A DNA stretch of 17,470 nucleotides from contig QHTY01000163.1 of assembly GCA_003220985.1 (NCBI GenBank), forward strand, positions 1 through 17,470. The letters run 5' to 3'. Both the position numbers and the translations under genes were made by a program. Shown here in pieces: positions 6,214 to 14,079 of the stretch. The notes beneath the pieces were generated by a model that saw only the letters and a list, made by a program, of their open reading frames with translations, ran no database searches and was not told the DNA's origin. How positions within the stretch are numbered: position 1 is the first letter of the stretch; every line of letters starts with the position of its first letter. Origin of the DNA: Gemmatimonadota bacterium (GTDB lineage: Bacteria > Gemmatimonadota > Gemmatimonadetes > Gemmatimonadales > GWC2-71-9).

Positions 6214-6800
6214 CCGTCCCGACCGCCGCTTTTCCCAAGGACGCCGTCCTCCTCACCATCGACGTCCAGAACGGCATGGACGTCTTTCGCGAGAAATACC
6301 ACCGCAACAACCCCGATCTCGAACGCAACATCGCACGGCTCCAGCAGGCGTGGCGTGAGAGCGGCCGGCCGTTGATTCACGTGCAGCACATTTCGAAGCT
6401 GCCGAATTCACCGCTCCGGCCCGGACAACCGGGGGTTGAGATCAAGGACGAAGTGCGGCCGCTCCCCGGAGAGCCGGTCGTGCAGAAGTCGGTCAACAGC
6501 GCCTTCATCGGTACAACGCTCGAAGCCGACTTGCGGCGTCGTGGCATAACGACGCTGGTGATGGTCGGGCTACAGACGAACATGTGCGTGTCGACGACCG
6601 CACGGATGGCCGGCAACCTGGGCTTCACCACCTACGTCGTATCGGATGCGACGGCGACCTTCGACAACACCGGACCGGACGGGAAGCGCTATGCATCCGA
6701 GCTGCTGCACGACGTCGCGCTGGCCGACCTGCACGGCGAGTTTGCGACCGTCGTCGACACGGCGACCATACTCCGACAGACGGCGCGGGAGGTCGCGTGA
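6210..6800 (+). CDS. isochorismatase-like cysteine hydrolase
   Basis: A 196-residue alpha/beta hydrolase of the isochorismatase/nicotinamidase superfamily, which typically cleaves amide or C-N bonds (or a vinyl ether, in isochorismatase itself). The catalytic triad is visible: D18 in LLTIDVQNGM, K93 in VQKSVNSAF and C126 in TNMCVSTTAR. GLQTNMCVSTTARMAGNLGF is the signature around the nucleophile. The ATG overlaps the exporter stop (ATGA) and its TGA overlaps the cupin GTG. The exact substrate is unknown; the operon suggests a nitrogenous small molecule. Confidence 0.92.
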   Translation: MTVPTAAFPKDAVLLTIDVQNGMDVFREKYHRNNPDLERNIARLQQAWRESGRPLIHVQHISKLPNSPLRPGQPGVEIKDEVRPLPGEPVVQKSVNSAFIGTTLEADLRRRGITTLVMVGLQTNMCVSTTARMAGNLGFTTYVVSDATATFDNTGPDGKRYASELLHDVALADLHGEFATVVDTATILRQTAREVA

Positions 6801-7162
6801 CGATTCGCAAAGTCAATCTCGCCGAGATGTTCGGGCGGTTTCAGGATCAGTGGAGTCCCAAGATCGTCGGCGAAGTGAACGACTGTCTCGTAAAGCTCAC
6901 GAAGCTCAAAGGCGAGTTCGTCTGGCATCATCACGAGCGCGAGGATGAGCTGTTTCTCGTGGTCAAGGGCAGACTGCGGCTGAAGCTCCGAGACAAAGAC
7001 ATCGTGCTCGGGCCCGGTGAGTTCGCCATCATCCCGCACGGCGTCGAGCACTTGCCGGTTGCGGAGGAAGAAACCCACGTCTTGCTGTTCGAGCCCAACT
7101 CGACGCTTAACACGGGAAACGTCCGCAATGACCGCACCGTCCCAGAGCTCGACCGGCTCTAA
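6797..7162 (+). CDS. small single-domain cupin protein
   Basis: A 121-residue protein with both cupin motifs: HHHEREDELFLVVKGRLRL (about 43-61; candidate metal ligands are the His residues and Glu50) and PGEFAIIPHGVEH (about 74-86, final ligand His). It probably folds as a metal-binding beta barrel and could be an isomerase, dioxygenase or ligand-binding protein; sequence alone does not decide. The start is GTG at 6797, overlapping the previous stop in GTGA. The next gene starts 35 bases before this one ends. Confidence 0.9.
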   Translation: MTIRKVNLAEMFGRFQDQWSPKIVGEVNDCLVKLTKLKGEFVWHHHEREDELFLVVKGRLRLKLRDKDIVLGPGEFAIIPHGVEHLPVAEEETHVLLFEPNSTLNTGNVRNDRTVPELDRL

Positions 7163-7475
7163 GCTGATCGCGCGTATCTGGCATGGCGTGACTGAAGCCG
7201 CCCGCGCCGACGAGTACGCTGATTACCTCCAACGCACCGGTGCAGCAGAGTGCCGGGCGACGCCCGGCAATCGTGGCGTGTACGTCCTCCAGCGGATCAA
7301 GCAGAACCGAGCCGAGTTTACGTTCATCTCGTTGTGGGAATCCGTAGATGCCATCCGTCGCTTTGCGGGTGATGACTACGAGAAGGCGCATTACTATCCG
7401 AAGGACCGCGACTTCCTCCTCGAGCTCGAGCCGTTCGTCGACCACTACCAAGTGTTGGACGCTCCCCCACTGTGA
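7128..7475 (+). CDS. ABM-like dimeric alpha-beta barrel protein
   Basis: A 115-residue protein resembling the antibiotic biosynthesis monooxygenase / dimeric alpha-beta barrel group. Recognisable pieces are KLIARIWHGVTEAARADEYADYL, GVYVLQRIKQNRAEFTFISLW, then an acidic helix and EPFVDHYQVL. Such proteins act as small monooxygenases, heme-degrading enzymes or non-catalytic partners; no cofactor site can be named here. The ATG at 7128 lies inside the cupin gene (35-base overlap). Its TGA overlaps the decarboxylase GTG (GTGA, 7472-7475). The function within the operon is unknown. Confidence 0.82.
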   Translation: MTAPSQSSTGSKLIARIWHGVTEAARADEYADYLQRTGAAECRATPGNRGVYVLQRIKQNRAEFTFISLWESVDAIRRFAGDDYEKAHYYPKDRDFLLELEPFVDHYQVLDAPPL

Positions 7476-8953
7476 CCGAGCCGGAGACCTCGCTCGACCC
7501 CGCCGACGACCGCGGGTGGGACGAGCTGCGCCACCTCGGCCACCTGATGGTGGACGAGATGCTCGAATTCCTGCGGACCGCGCGCGAGCGTCCCGTCTGG
7601 CGGCCGGTGCCCGCCGAGGTGCGCAAGCGGCTGTCTGGAGCCGCGCCGCGCAACCCGACGCCCGCCGCAAAGGTCTATGAGGAGTTCAAGCGCGACGTGT
7701 TGCCCTACCCCACCGGCAACATCCATCCACGCTTCTGGGGCTGGGTGATCGGCACCGGCACCCCGCTCGCCATGCTCGCCGACATGCTCGCCTCGGGCAT
7801 GAATCCGCAGGTCGCCGAGTTCGATGACTCGTCCGCGGTCGTCGAAAACCAGGTCATCGGCTGGCTGGTCGAGCTGCTCGGCCTTCCCGCCGGCACGCAC
7901 GGGCTGCTCGTTTCCGGCGGCTCCATGGCGAATCTCGTGGGACTGGCTGTCGCCCGGAACGCCCGCGCTGGGTTCGATGTCCGCGAGCGCGGGCTGCAGA
8001 ACGGGGCGGGCGGGGAGGGCGCGGCACCGCGGCTGAGCGTCTATGCGTCCACCGAAACGCACTCGTCCGTCCGGAAGGCAGTGGAGCTGCTGGGACTGGG
8101 CCACGACGCGCTGCGCGCAATCCCGATAGCAGCGGATTACACCATCGACGTCGCTGCCCTCCGTGAGCAGCTGGCCGCCGACAAAGCCGCCGGTTGGCGA
8201 CCCATCTGCATTGTGGGCAACGCCGGCACCGTGAATACCGGCGCGACCGATGATCTGGGCGCGCTGGCGGCCTTGAGTCGTGAGGCAGGCGCGTGGTTCC
8301 ACGTGGACGGCGCGTTCGGGGCGCTGGCGGCGCTCGTGCCCGCGCTGCGCCCGCTCGTGAGCGGGCTGGAGCAAGCCGATTCGCTCGCCTTCGACCTGCA
8401 CAAGTGGCTTTACATGCCGTACGAAGTTGGCTGCACCCTCGTTCGCGATCAAACCGCACATCGCGCCACCTTCAACGTGACGCCCGCGTACCTCGCCTCG
8501 TTCGATCGCGGGATCGCGGCGGGGGGGTTCCCGTTCGCGGAGCGTGGCGTGCAGCTGTCGCGCGGCTTCCGGGCGCTCAAGGTGTGGATGTCGTTCAAGA
8601 CGCACGGCGTGGATGCATTCGCCCAGCTCATCCACCAGAACGTGCGCCAGGCCCATTATTTGGCGGGGCTCGTCACCAAGCACCCACGGCTGGAGCTGCT
8701 CGCGCCTGCGCCGCTCAACGTGGTCTGTTTCCGATTCGTCGTGCCTCGCGCTGATGACGCGACCCTGAATGCGTTGAACAAGGAGATTCTGCTCCGCATC
8801 CAAGAGAGCGGCGTGGCGATCCCGTCGCAGACCATGCTGAACGGCAAGTTCGCGATCCGTGTCGCGATCACGAACCACCGCAGCCGCCGCGAGGATTTCG
8901 ATCTGTTGGTGCGTGCGGTCGTCGAGACCGGCACGGCGCTCCGCAGCGACTAG
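7472..8953 (+). CDS. group II PLP-dependent amino acid decarboxylase
   Basis: A 493-residue, full-length member of the aromatic-L-amino-acid / glutamate decarboxylase family (fold type I PLP enzymes), which releases CO2 from an amino acid to give an amine. Seen are HPRFWGWVIGTGTP, the HSSVRKA segment (H197, stacking on PLP), NAGTVNTGATDD, HVDGAFGAL (D279, contacts the PLP ring nitrogen) and the Schiff-base lysine in DLHKWLYMPYEVG (K311). The N-terminal half resembles aromatic amino acid decarboxylases, but substrate is not certain. The GTG start overlaps the previous gene stop. It ends the operon and overlaps the convergent MscS gene by 4 bases. Confidence 0.93.
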   Translation: MTEPETSLDPADDRGWDELRHLGHLMVDEMLEFLRTARERPVWRPVPAEVRKRLSGAAPRNPTPAAKVYEEFKRDVLPYPTGNIHPRFWGWVIGTGTPLAMLADMLASGMNPQVAEFDDSSAVVENQVIGWLVELLGLPAGTHGLLVSGGSMANLVGLAVARNARAGFDVRERGLQNGAGGEGAAPRLSVYASTETHSSVRKAVELLGLGHDALRAIPIAADYTIDVAALREQLAADKAAGWRPICIVGNAGTVNTGATDDLGALAALSREAGAWFHVDGAFGALAALVPALRPLVSGLEQADSLAFDLHKWLYMPYEVGCTLVRDQTAHRATFNVTPAYLASFDRGIAAGGFPFAERGVQLSRGFRALKVWMSFKTHGVDAFAQLIHQNVRQAHYLAGLVTKHPRLELLAPAPLNVVCFRFVVPRADDATLNALNKEILLRIQESGVAIPSQTMLNGKFAIRVAITNHRSRREDFDLLVRAVVETGTALRSD

Positions 8954-9876
8954 CCAGGTTCCTCGCTGGTGCCGACGACCTTCCCTTCGATCGGGTTGCT
9001 GAACGAGCGGACGGTGTGATAGGCGAGCTCGATGTCCTTGGCTTGGCCGAACTCGGTCAGAATGTCGTCCCAAATCGCTGACACCGTGCCGCGGCGGCGA
9101 CGCGGTTCGATGAGATACCGAATCGTGAGCAGAATTCCAGATGGGGTGGTGTTGGTGTACACGATCGGCGTCAGCTTCTTGTAGTTGATGAGGTACTGCT
9201 GCGAAGCGGCGAGCAGATCCCGCTCGGCCTCGGCGGTGAGGTGCTCGGCGTGCCTGAAGGCAATCGCGGTCAGGATCTCTTTCGCCTTGCGCCAGTTGCT
9301 CTCGTACGTCACCAGCACCGGCACTTCATTCCAGACGTACCTGAACCCCTTGTCGTAATTCGCGACCGCTTCGGTGAATACCAGCTGATTGGGAAGGTGG
9401 ACGATGCGTCCCGTGCTCTGGTCCGCATCCACCCATCCGCCGATCTCGTTGAGCGTGAACTGAAACAGATGTACGTCGATCACATCACCCTTGTGCTTGG
9501 CAATTTCGATGCGATCGCCCACCTCGAACGGGCGACTCCACACGAGAAACGCCCAGCCGGCGAGATTCGCGAGCGGGTCTTTGAGCGCGATCGCAATGCC
9601 GGCGGACACGATGCCGAGGAACGTGGCGAGTGACTTGAAGCCTTCGAGCCACTCGCGGCCGATGACCAGCACCGCGATGGCGAGGAAGAGATACGTGACG
9701 CTCTTGCGCCAGCGATAGCGCGTCCACGGATCGGTAAAGCGCCGGTAGACGACGGCCAGAACCACCCGCTCCAGGAGCCACAAGCCGGCGATGACGACGA
9801 TTGTGACGAGGAGATGGCTCTGTACCGCGGGACTCAGGCCGAAGCGGTTCTGCAACCAGTCGCGCACGGTGGCCAA
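8950..9876 (-). CDS. MscS-family mechanosensitive ion channel
   Basis: A 308-residue channel of the small-conductance mechanosensitive family, which opens under membrane tension to release solutes in hypo-osmotic shock. There are three hydrophobic segments: about 22-46, 60-78 and the pore-lining helix (about 83-100), which leads into GIAIALKDPLANLAGWAFLVWSRPFEVGDRIEI, the family's most conserved stretch. A beta domain (about 120-180) and a cytoplasmic alpha/beta domain follow. The start is read as TTG at 9876; GTG at 9867 is an alternative three codons later. It is divergent from a KefB-like antiporter with only 32 bases between the starts. The stop shares CTAG with the convergent decarboxylase. 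Confidence 0.92.
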   Translation of the reverse strand: MATVRDWLQNRFGLSPAVQSHLLVTIVVIAGLWLLERVVLAVVYRRFTDPWTRYRWRKSVTYLFLAIAVLVIGREWLEGFKSLATFLGIVSAGIAIALKDPLANLAGWAFLVWSRPFEVGDRIEIAKHKGDVIDVHLFQFTLNEIGGWVDADQSTGRIVHLPNQLVFTEAVANYDKGFRYVWNEVPVLVTYESNWRKAKEILTAIAFRHAEHLTAEAERDLLAASQQYLINYKKLTPIVYTNTTPSGILLTIRYLIEPRRRRGTVSAIWDDILTEFGQAKDIELAYHTVRSFSNPIEGKVVGTSEEPG

Positions 9877-9908
9877 AACTATGGGCCCGTCTCATTTTAG
9901 GCCACCCG

Positions 9909-11906
9909 ATGGAACAGCTCCACGTCCTGCGCGACCTCGCCGTCATCGTCGCCGGTTCACTGCTGGTCATTTTGGTGTTCTACCGCCTCAAGCTCCCCGC
10001 GCTCCCCGGCTTCATCGTCGCCGGGATCCTGCTCGGTCCCAACGCGCTGGGACTCGTGTCAGATCCGCACGATGTGGAGGGACTCGCTGAAGTCGGCGTG
10101 ATCCTCCTGCTGTTCACGATCGGCATCGAGTTCTCGCTCAGCCGGTTGAAGGAGATGGGGCGGCAAGTTCTCGCCGGCGGTTTCTCGCAGATGGGTTTTA
10201 CGGTCTTGGCGACGCTGGCGGTCGGCCTCGGCTTCTTGGGCAGCTGGCGGGTGGCACTGTTTCTCGCGTTCCTGATCGCGCTGTCGAGTACCGCCATCGT
10301 GCTGAAGGTGCTGACCGATACCAGTGAGATCGACGCCCCGCACGGCCGTCTCGCGACCGGCGTCTTGATTTTTCAGGATCTCTGCGTGGTGCCGATCATG
10401 CTGGTGCTGCCATTCCTCGCGGGGAAGGCAGAAGGCGGTGTGGTTGGCCTGCTCGTGGCGTTGGGAAAGGCAGCGCTTGTCGTCGTCGGGGTCATCATTG
10501 CCGCGCGCACGATTGTGCCGCGCGCCCTCGCGGAGATTCTCAAGACCCGCAGCCGCGAGCTGTTTCTGATCGCCGTCATTCTGATCGGCACGCTCACGGC
10601 GCTCGGGACAGCCGCCGCGGGGGCTTCGCTCGCCTTGGGCGCGTTTTTGGCCGGCCTCATCATCTCCGAGTCCGACTACGGCTACCAGGCGCTGGCCGAG
10701 CTCATGCCGTTCCGCGACATCTTCATCTCGCTGTTCTTCTTGGCAGTCGGCATGCTGGTCCAGCTCGATACCATCAGGGCGCACATCGGTCTCACCCTGA
10801 TTGCCGTCGCGGTGATCATGGGTGGCAAGACGCTGTCGGCGGCTATCGGCCCCGCCGTGATGGGCTACTCGGGTCGGGTCGCGTTGTTGGCTGGCGTCGC
10901 CGTGTCGCAGATCGGCGAGTTCTCGTTTGTGCTGGCGAAAGAAGGCCGAGTCGCGGGACTCCTCCCGGATCTCTTGTATCAACAGTTCCTCGGCGTGGCG
11001 GTGATCACGATGCTCGTGACCCCGTTCCTGCTGCAGGGCGGTCCGGCGCTGCTCGATGCGCTCGAGAGAGTGGTCCCACTCGATCGACTGCTCCCCGGAT
11101 TTCGACCGCGCGGCCTCACGTCCGTGCACGACCAGGTCAAGGATCATGTCGTCGTCGCGGGCTACGGGTTGAACGGGCGCAACCTGACTGCCGCGCTACG
11201 GTCGGTTCACGCCCCGTATCTCATCGTCGAGCTGAATGCGCAGACGGTGCGGAAGGCGCGTGCCGACGGCGAGCCGGCATTTTATGGCGACGCCACGCGC
11301 GAGGAGATTCTGCGGGCGCTCGGCGCGGATCGCGCCCGTATGCTCGTGATCGCGATCTCCGATCCGGCGGCGACGCGCCGCATGGTGCGGGTCGCGCGCG
11401 AGATCAACCCCAAGCTCCACATCATCGCGCGCACGCGGTACGTCGTCGAGATTCCGGAGCTCACGCGCCTCGGCGCCAATGTCGTCATTCCCGAGGAATT
11501 CGAGACGTCAATCGAGATCTTCGCGCGCGTGCTGGCGCATTACAATGTCCCGCGTGAAGAGATCGAGCGCTTGGTCAGCGAAATCCGGGCGTCGCACTAC
11601 GAGGCATTGCGGCCCGGGGCCCGGCCGCGCCTCACGCTGACCGGCACGCTCAGCCGGATGCCGCAGATGCATGTCGAGCGAATCGTCCTTGCAGCCAACG
11701 CGCCGGCGGTCGGCCTGACGGTCGCCGAGACGGCGCTGCGCTCCAAGACCGGCGCGTTGATTCTCGCGCTGCGGCGCGGGGAGAGTGATCTGGCGACGCC
11801 GGACGCGGATTTCCGGCTCGAGGCCGGCGACGTGCTCGTGGTGGTCGGACAGGCGCAGCAGATCAAGAGCGCCTATCGCCTCCTCGCTGGGAGCGAGCCG
11901 AGCTGA
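9909..11906 (+). CDS. KefB-type CPA2 cation:proton antiporter with RCK domain
   Basis: A 665-residue monovalent cation:H+ antiporter-2 protein. The N-terminal Na+/H+ exchanger domain (about 1-390, roughly 12 helices) includes PGFIVAGILLGPNALGL, LLLFTIGIEFSLSRL and DAPHGRLATGVLIFQDLCVVP. The Rossmann RCK_N domain (about 410-530) has HVVVAGYGLNGRNL (GxGxxG 418-423) with the acidic end of beta-2 in YLIVELN. A TrkA-C domain (about 575-660) ends with EAGDVLVVVGQAQQIK. It probably exports K+ (or Na+) in exchange for H+, gated by nucleotide or another ligand through the RCK domain. No KefF/KefG-type partner is adjacent. Divergence from MscS suggests shared osmotic control, which is inference. Confidence 0.95.
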   Translation: MEQLHVLRDLAVIVAGSLLVILVFYRLKLPALPGFIVAGILLGPNALGLVSDPHDVEGLAEVGVILLLFTIGIEFSLSRLKEMGRQVLAGGFSQMGFTVLATLAVGLGFLGSWRVALFLAFLIALSSTAIVLKVLTDTSEIDAPHGRLATGVLIFQDLCVVPIMLVLPFLAGKAEGGVVGLLVALGKAALVVVGVIIAARTIVPRALAEILKTRSRELFLIAVILIGTLTALGTAAAGASLALGAFLAGLIISESDYGYQALAELMPFRDIFISLFFLAVGMLVQLDTIRAHIGLTLIAVAVIMGGKTLSAAIGPAVMGYSGRVALLAGVAVSQIGEFSFVLAKEGRVAGLLPDLLYQQFLGVAVITMLVTPFLLQGGPALLDALERVVPLDRLLPGFRPRGLTSVHDQVKDHVVVAGYGLNGRNLTAALRSVHAPYLIVELNAQTVRKARADGEPAFYGDATREEILRALGADRARMLVIAISDPAATRRMVRVAREINPKLHIIARTRYVVEIPELTRLGANVVIPEEFETSIEIFARVLAHYNVPREEIERLVSEIRASHYEALRPGARPRLTLTGTLSRMPQMHVERIVLAANAPAVGLTVAETALRSKTGALILALRRGESDLATPDADFRLEAGDVLVVVGQAQQIKSAYRLLAGSEPS

Positions 11907-11907
11907 A

Positions 11908-11920
11908 GCTCAGCGTGAGC
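11908..11920 (+). terminator. weak hairpin after the antiporter gene
   Basis: GCTCA-gcg-TGAGC forms a 5-bp stem two bases after the antiporter stop. There is no T-tract behind it, so intrinsic termination is doubtful; it may only slow polymerase or protect the 3' end. Confidence 0.2.
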
Positions 11921-11965
11921 ACCGTCACTGGTTAACGCGCGATCACGCAGTACCGTCTGCAGATC

Positions 11966-12994
11966 ATGGGCGCATGCCGCCGGCTCTTACTCTTCGGTCT
12001 CACGGCCGCCATCGCCGGGTGCGGCGACAAGGGACCCGGGACCGCTCCCGCCACCGCGGGACGTGTTCCGTTGCCCCAGCTCGGCATCGGCACCTACAAA
12101 GGATTCGTGGGCGGGCTCTACGCCGCCGGCGCGAACGTCGAGCCGGCCGCACACGCGGCCGCCGGGCAGTCGCGCGCACAGACCATCGTTCCACTCGACA
12201 CCTCGGGGGCGCTGAGTACCGGCGGGAAAATCGTGTTGCTGTCGCTCGGCATGTCGAACACGACACAGGAGTTTTGCTCCGGAAGCTCCACGACCACGAA
12301 TTGCAGCAGCTGGAGCTTCATGGGGCAAGCCGCGGCCGATCCGAGCGTCAACCACACGACGCTGGCGATCGTGAATGGCGCGCGCGGCGGCCAAGACGCC
12401 CAGGCGTGGGATGCGACGACTGACGCCAATTACGACACCGTCCGGCTGAACCGCCTGGGTCCTTTGGGTCTCACCGAGCGGCAGGTCCAGATCGTCTGGG
12501 TCAAACAGGCCGACGCCGGACCGCAGGACTCGTTGCCGTCGGCCCAGTCCGACGCCTACCAGCTCGAGTCGCGGCTGGGCAACATCGCCCGGGCGCTGAG
12601 GTCACATTATCCGAATTTGAAAATCATTTTCTGCTACGCCACAACGACGCTTAATCCTGAGCCGTTCGCCTACGAGTCGGGCTTCGCGGTGAAGTGGTTG
12701 ATGCAGGCGCAGATCGAACAGATGTCGAACGGCGGGACGGTGACCGACGCGCGCGCCGGCGATTTGAACTACAACAGCGGCGCGGCGTGGCTCGCCTGGG
12801 GGCCGTATCTCTGGGCCGACGGCATGACGCCGCGCCAAGGCGACGGTCTGGTGTGGCAGAGTACGGATTTCGTGCAAGATGGGACGCATCCGTCGCAGAG
12901 CGGCCAACAGAAGGTCGGGACGATGGTGCTCGCGTTCTTCAAAACCTCGCCGTTCACCAAATGCTGGTTCGTCAACGGAGGCACGTGCCCCTAG
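11966..12994 (+). CDS. lipoprotein with SGNH/GDSL-hydrolase-like features
   Basis: A 342-residue exported protein. Basic RR at 5-6, a hydrophobic stretch and lipobox IAGC (C19) indicate a lipoprotein. Three spaced segments resemble SGNH-hydrolase blocks: LLSLGMSNTTQEF (candidate nucleophile S97), VNGARGGQ (about 137-144) and QDGTHPSQSGQQ near the C-terminus (D305/H308). That would make it a carbohydrate or lipid esterase, but S97 sits in GMSN rather than GDSL, so the assignment is moderate. Four of its cysteines (two around residues 110-118, two near the C-terminus) could form disulfides, fitting export. It stands alone between the antiporter and an exported zinc hydrolase on the same strand. 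Confidence 0.8.
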   Translation: MGACRRLLLFGLTAAIAGCGDKGPGTAPATAGRVPLPQLGIGTYKGFVGGLYAAGANVEPAAHAAAGQSRAQTIVPLDTSGALSTGGKIVLLSLGMSNTTQEFCSGSSTTTNCSSWSFMGQAAADPSVNHTTLAIVNGARGGQDAQAWDATTDANYDTVRLNRLGPLGLTERQVQIVWVKQADAGPQDSLPSAQSDAYQLESRLGNIARALRSHYPNLKIIFCYATTTLNPEPFAYESGFAVKWLMQAQIEQMSNGGTVTDARAGDLNYNSGAAWLAWGPYLWADGMTPRQGDGLVWQSTDFVQDGTHPSQSGQQKVGTMVLAFFKTSPFTKCWFVNGGTCP

Positions 12995-13041
12995 CGCCGT
13001 AACGCGATAAGATCATGCCATCCCGTTCTCGCGGAGATGCC

Positions 13042-14079
13042 ATGGTCACCGTCATTCCCGCTCTCCTGATCGCCACGCTCCAACAACCCACGTCTCTGAC
13101 AATCGGCTCGGCCACCGCCCGGCCCGGACAGGCCACGTCAGGATTCATCGAGGTGCCGGCCGGTGTGGATACCGCGACGCGCATTCCTATCACCATCGTG
13201 CGCGGCGCGCAGTCGGGACCGACGCTGGCGTTGATCGCGGGCACCCATGGCTCAGAAGTCGCGCCGATAATCGCGCTCCAGCGCGTGCGCACCATGATCG
13301 ATCCGGCAGCTCTGCGCGGCACCGTGCTCATCGTCCACGTCGCCAACATGCCCTCGTTCCTCGGCCGCACGATCTACTACAGCCCGATCGACCGGAAGAA
13401 CTTGAACCGCGTCTACCCCGGGAAGCCCGACGGCACCGTTTCGGAGCGGATTGCCTACGCGATCACGAATCAAATCATCGAGCGCGCGGACTATCTCGTG
13501 GACCTGCACGCCGGCGATGGCAACGAGTCCCTGCGACCCTACAGCTACTGGAGTCCGCTTGGCCTCAACGCGCGAGCTGATTCGATTGCGCGGGAGATGG
13601 CGCTGGCCTTCGGGAGCGATCATATCGTCGTCGACACGGCGCGGCCGCGCGACGTCCGCGCGTCGGTCTACACGCAGAATACGGCGCAATTACGCGGGAA
13701 GCCGGCCATCACGACCGAGACCGGCTATCTCGGCATTCCCGCCGAAGACATGGTCCAGCGCAACGTGGATGGCGTGTTCCGGCTGCTGCGGTATTTGCGA
13801 ATGGTGCCGGGCGACGTCGAGCTCGTTCGCAACCCGCTGTTTTTTGATCGTACCGAGGTGCTCCGCAGTCCGGCGACGGGAGTCTGGCATGCGAAGGTCG
13901 AGCGCGGGCAGAGCGTGCAGAAAGGCGCGCTGGTCGGGATCCTCACCGACTTCTTCGGTGCAACACAAGCCGAGATTCGAGCACCCTTCGGAGGGATCGT
14001 GCTATACATTGTCGCCACGCCCGCGATGTCACAGGGTGAGCCGCTGGGGATGATCGGGGAGCCGCGACTCGAGCGTTAA
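13042..14079 (+). CDS. exported AstE/AspA-family zinc hydrolase (M14-like)
   Basis: A 345-residue member of the succinylglutamate desuccinylase/aspartoacylase family, zinc enzymes that cleave N-acyl amino acids and relatives. Zinc ligands are visible: H69 and E72 in AGTHGSE, and H156 in VDLHAGDGNE. DRKNLNRVYPG (117-127) is the family's Arg/Asn motif, and E226 in TTETGYLG is the probable general base. A C-terminal beta domain follows (about 270-345). The ATG at 13042 is preferred over 13015 because GGAG lies 5 bases upstream and it starts a short hydrophobic, signal-like segment (MVTVIPALLIATLQQ). Export is thus likely but the segment is short. The TAA shares TTAA with the convergent comM gene. 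Confidence 0.9.
   Translation: MVTVIPALLIATLQQPTSLTIGSATARPGQATSGFIEVPAGVDTATRIPITIVRGAQSGPTLALIAGTHGSEVAPIIALQRVRTMIDPAALRGTVLIVHVANMPSFLGRTIYYSPIDRKNLNRVYPGKPDGTVSERIAYAITNQIIERADYLVDLHAGDGNESLRPYSYWSPLGLNARADSIAREMALAFGSDHIVVDTARPRDVRASVYTQNTAQLRGKPAITTETGYLGIPAEDMVQRNVDGVFRLLRYLRMVPGDVELVRNPLFFDRTEVLRSPATGVWHAKVERGQSVQKGALVGILTDFFGATQAEIRAPFGGIVLYIVATPAMSQGEPLGMIGEPRLER

Noticed and set aside
10059..11147. A 362-residue minus-strand open frame within the antiporter gene
   Set aside because: Composition is Arg/Asp/Gln-rich with no hydrophobic core; it is antisense to a well-recognised transporter.
13008..13013. TAAGAT as a -10 element for the zinc hydrolase gene
   Set aside because: No supporting -35 and only a short gap; too weak to annotate.
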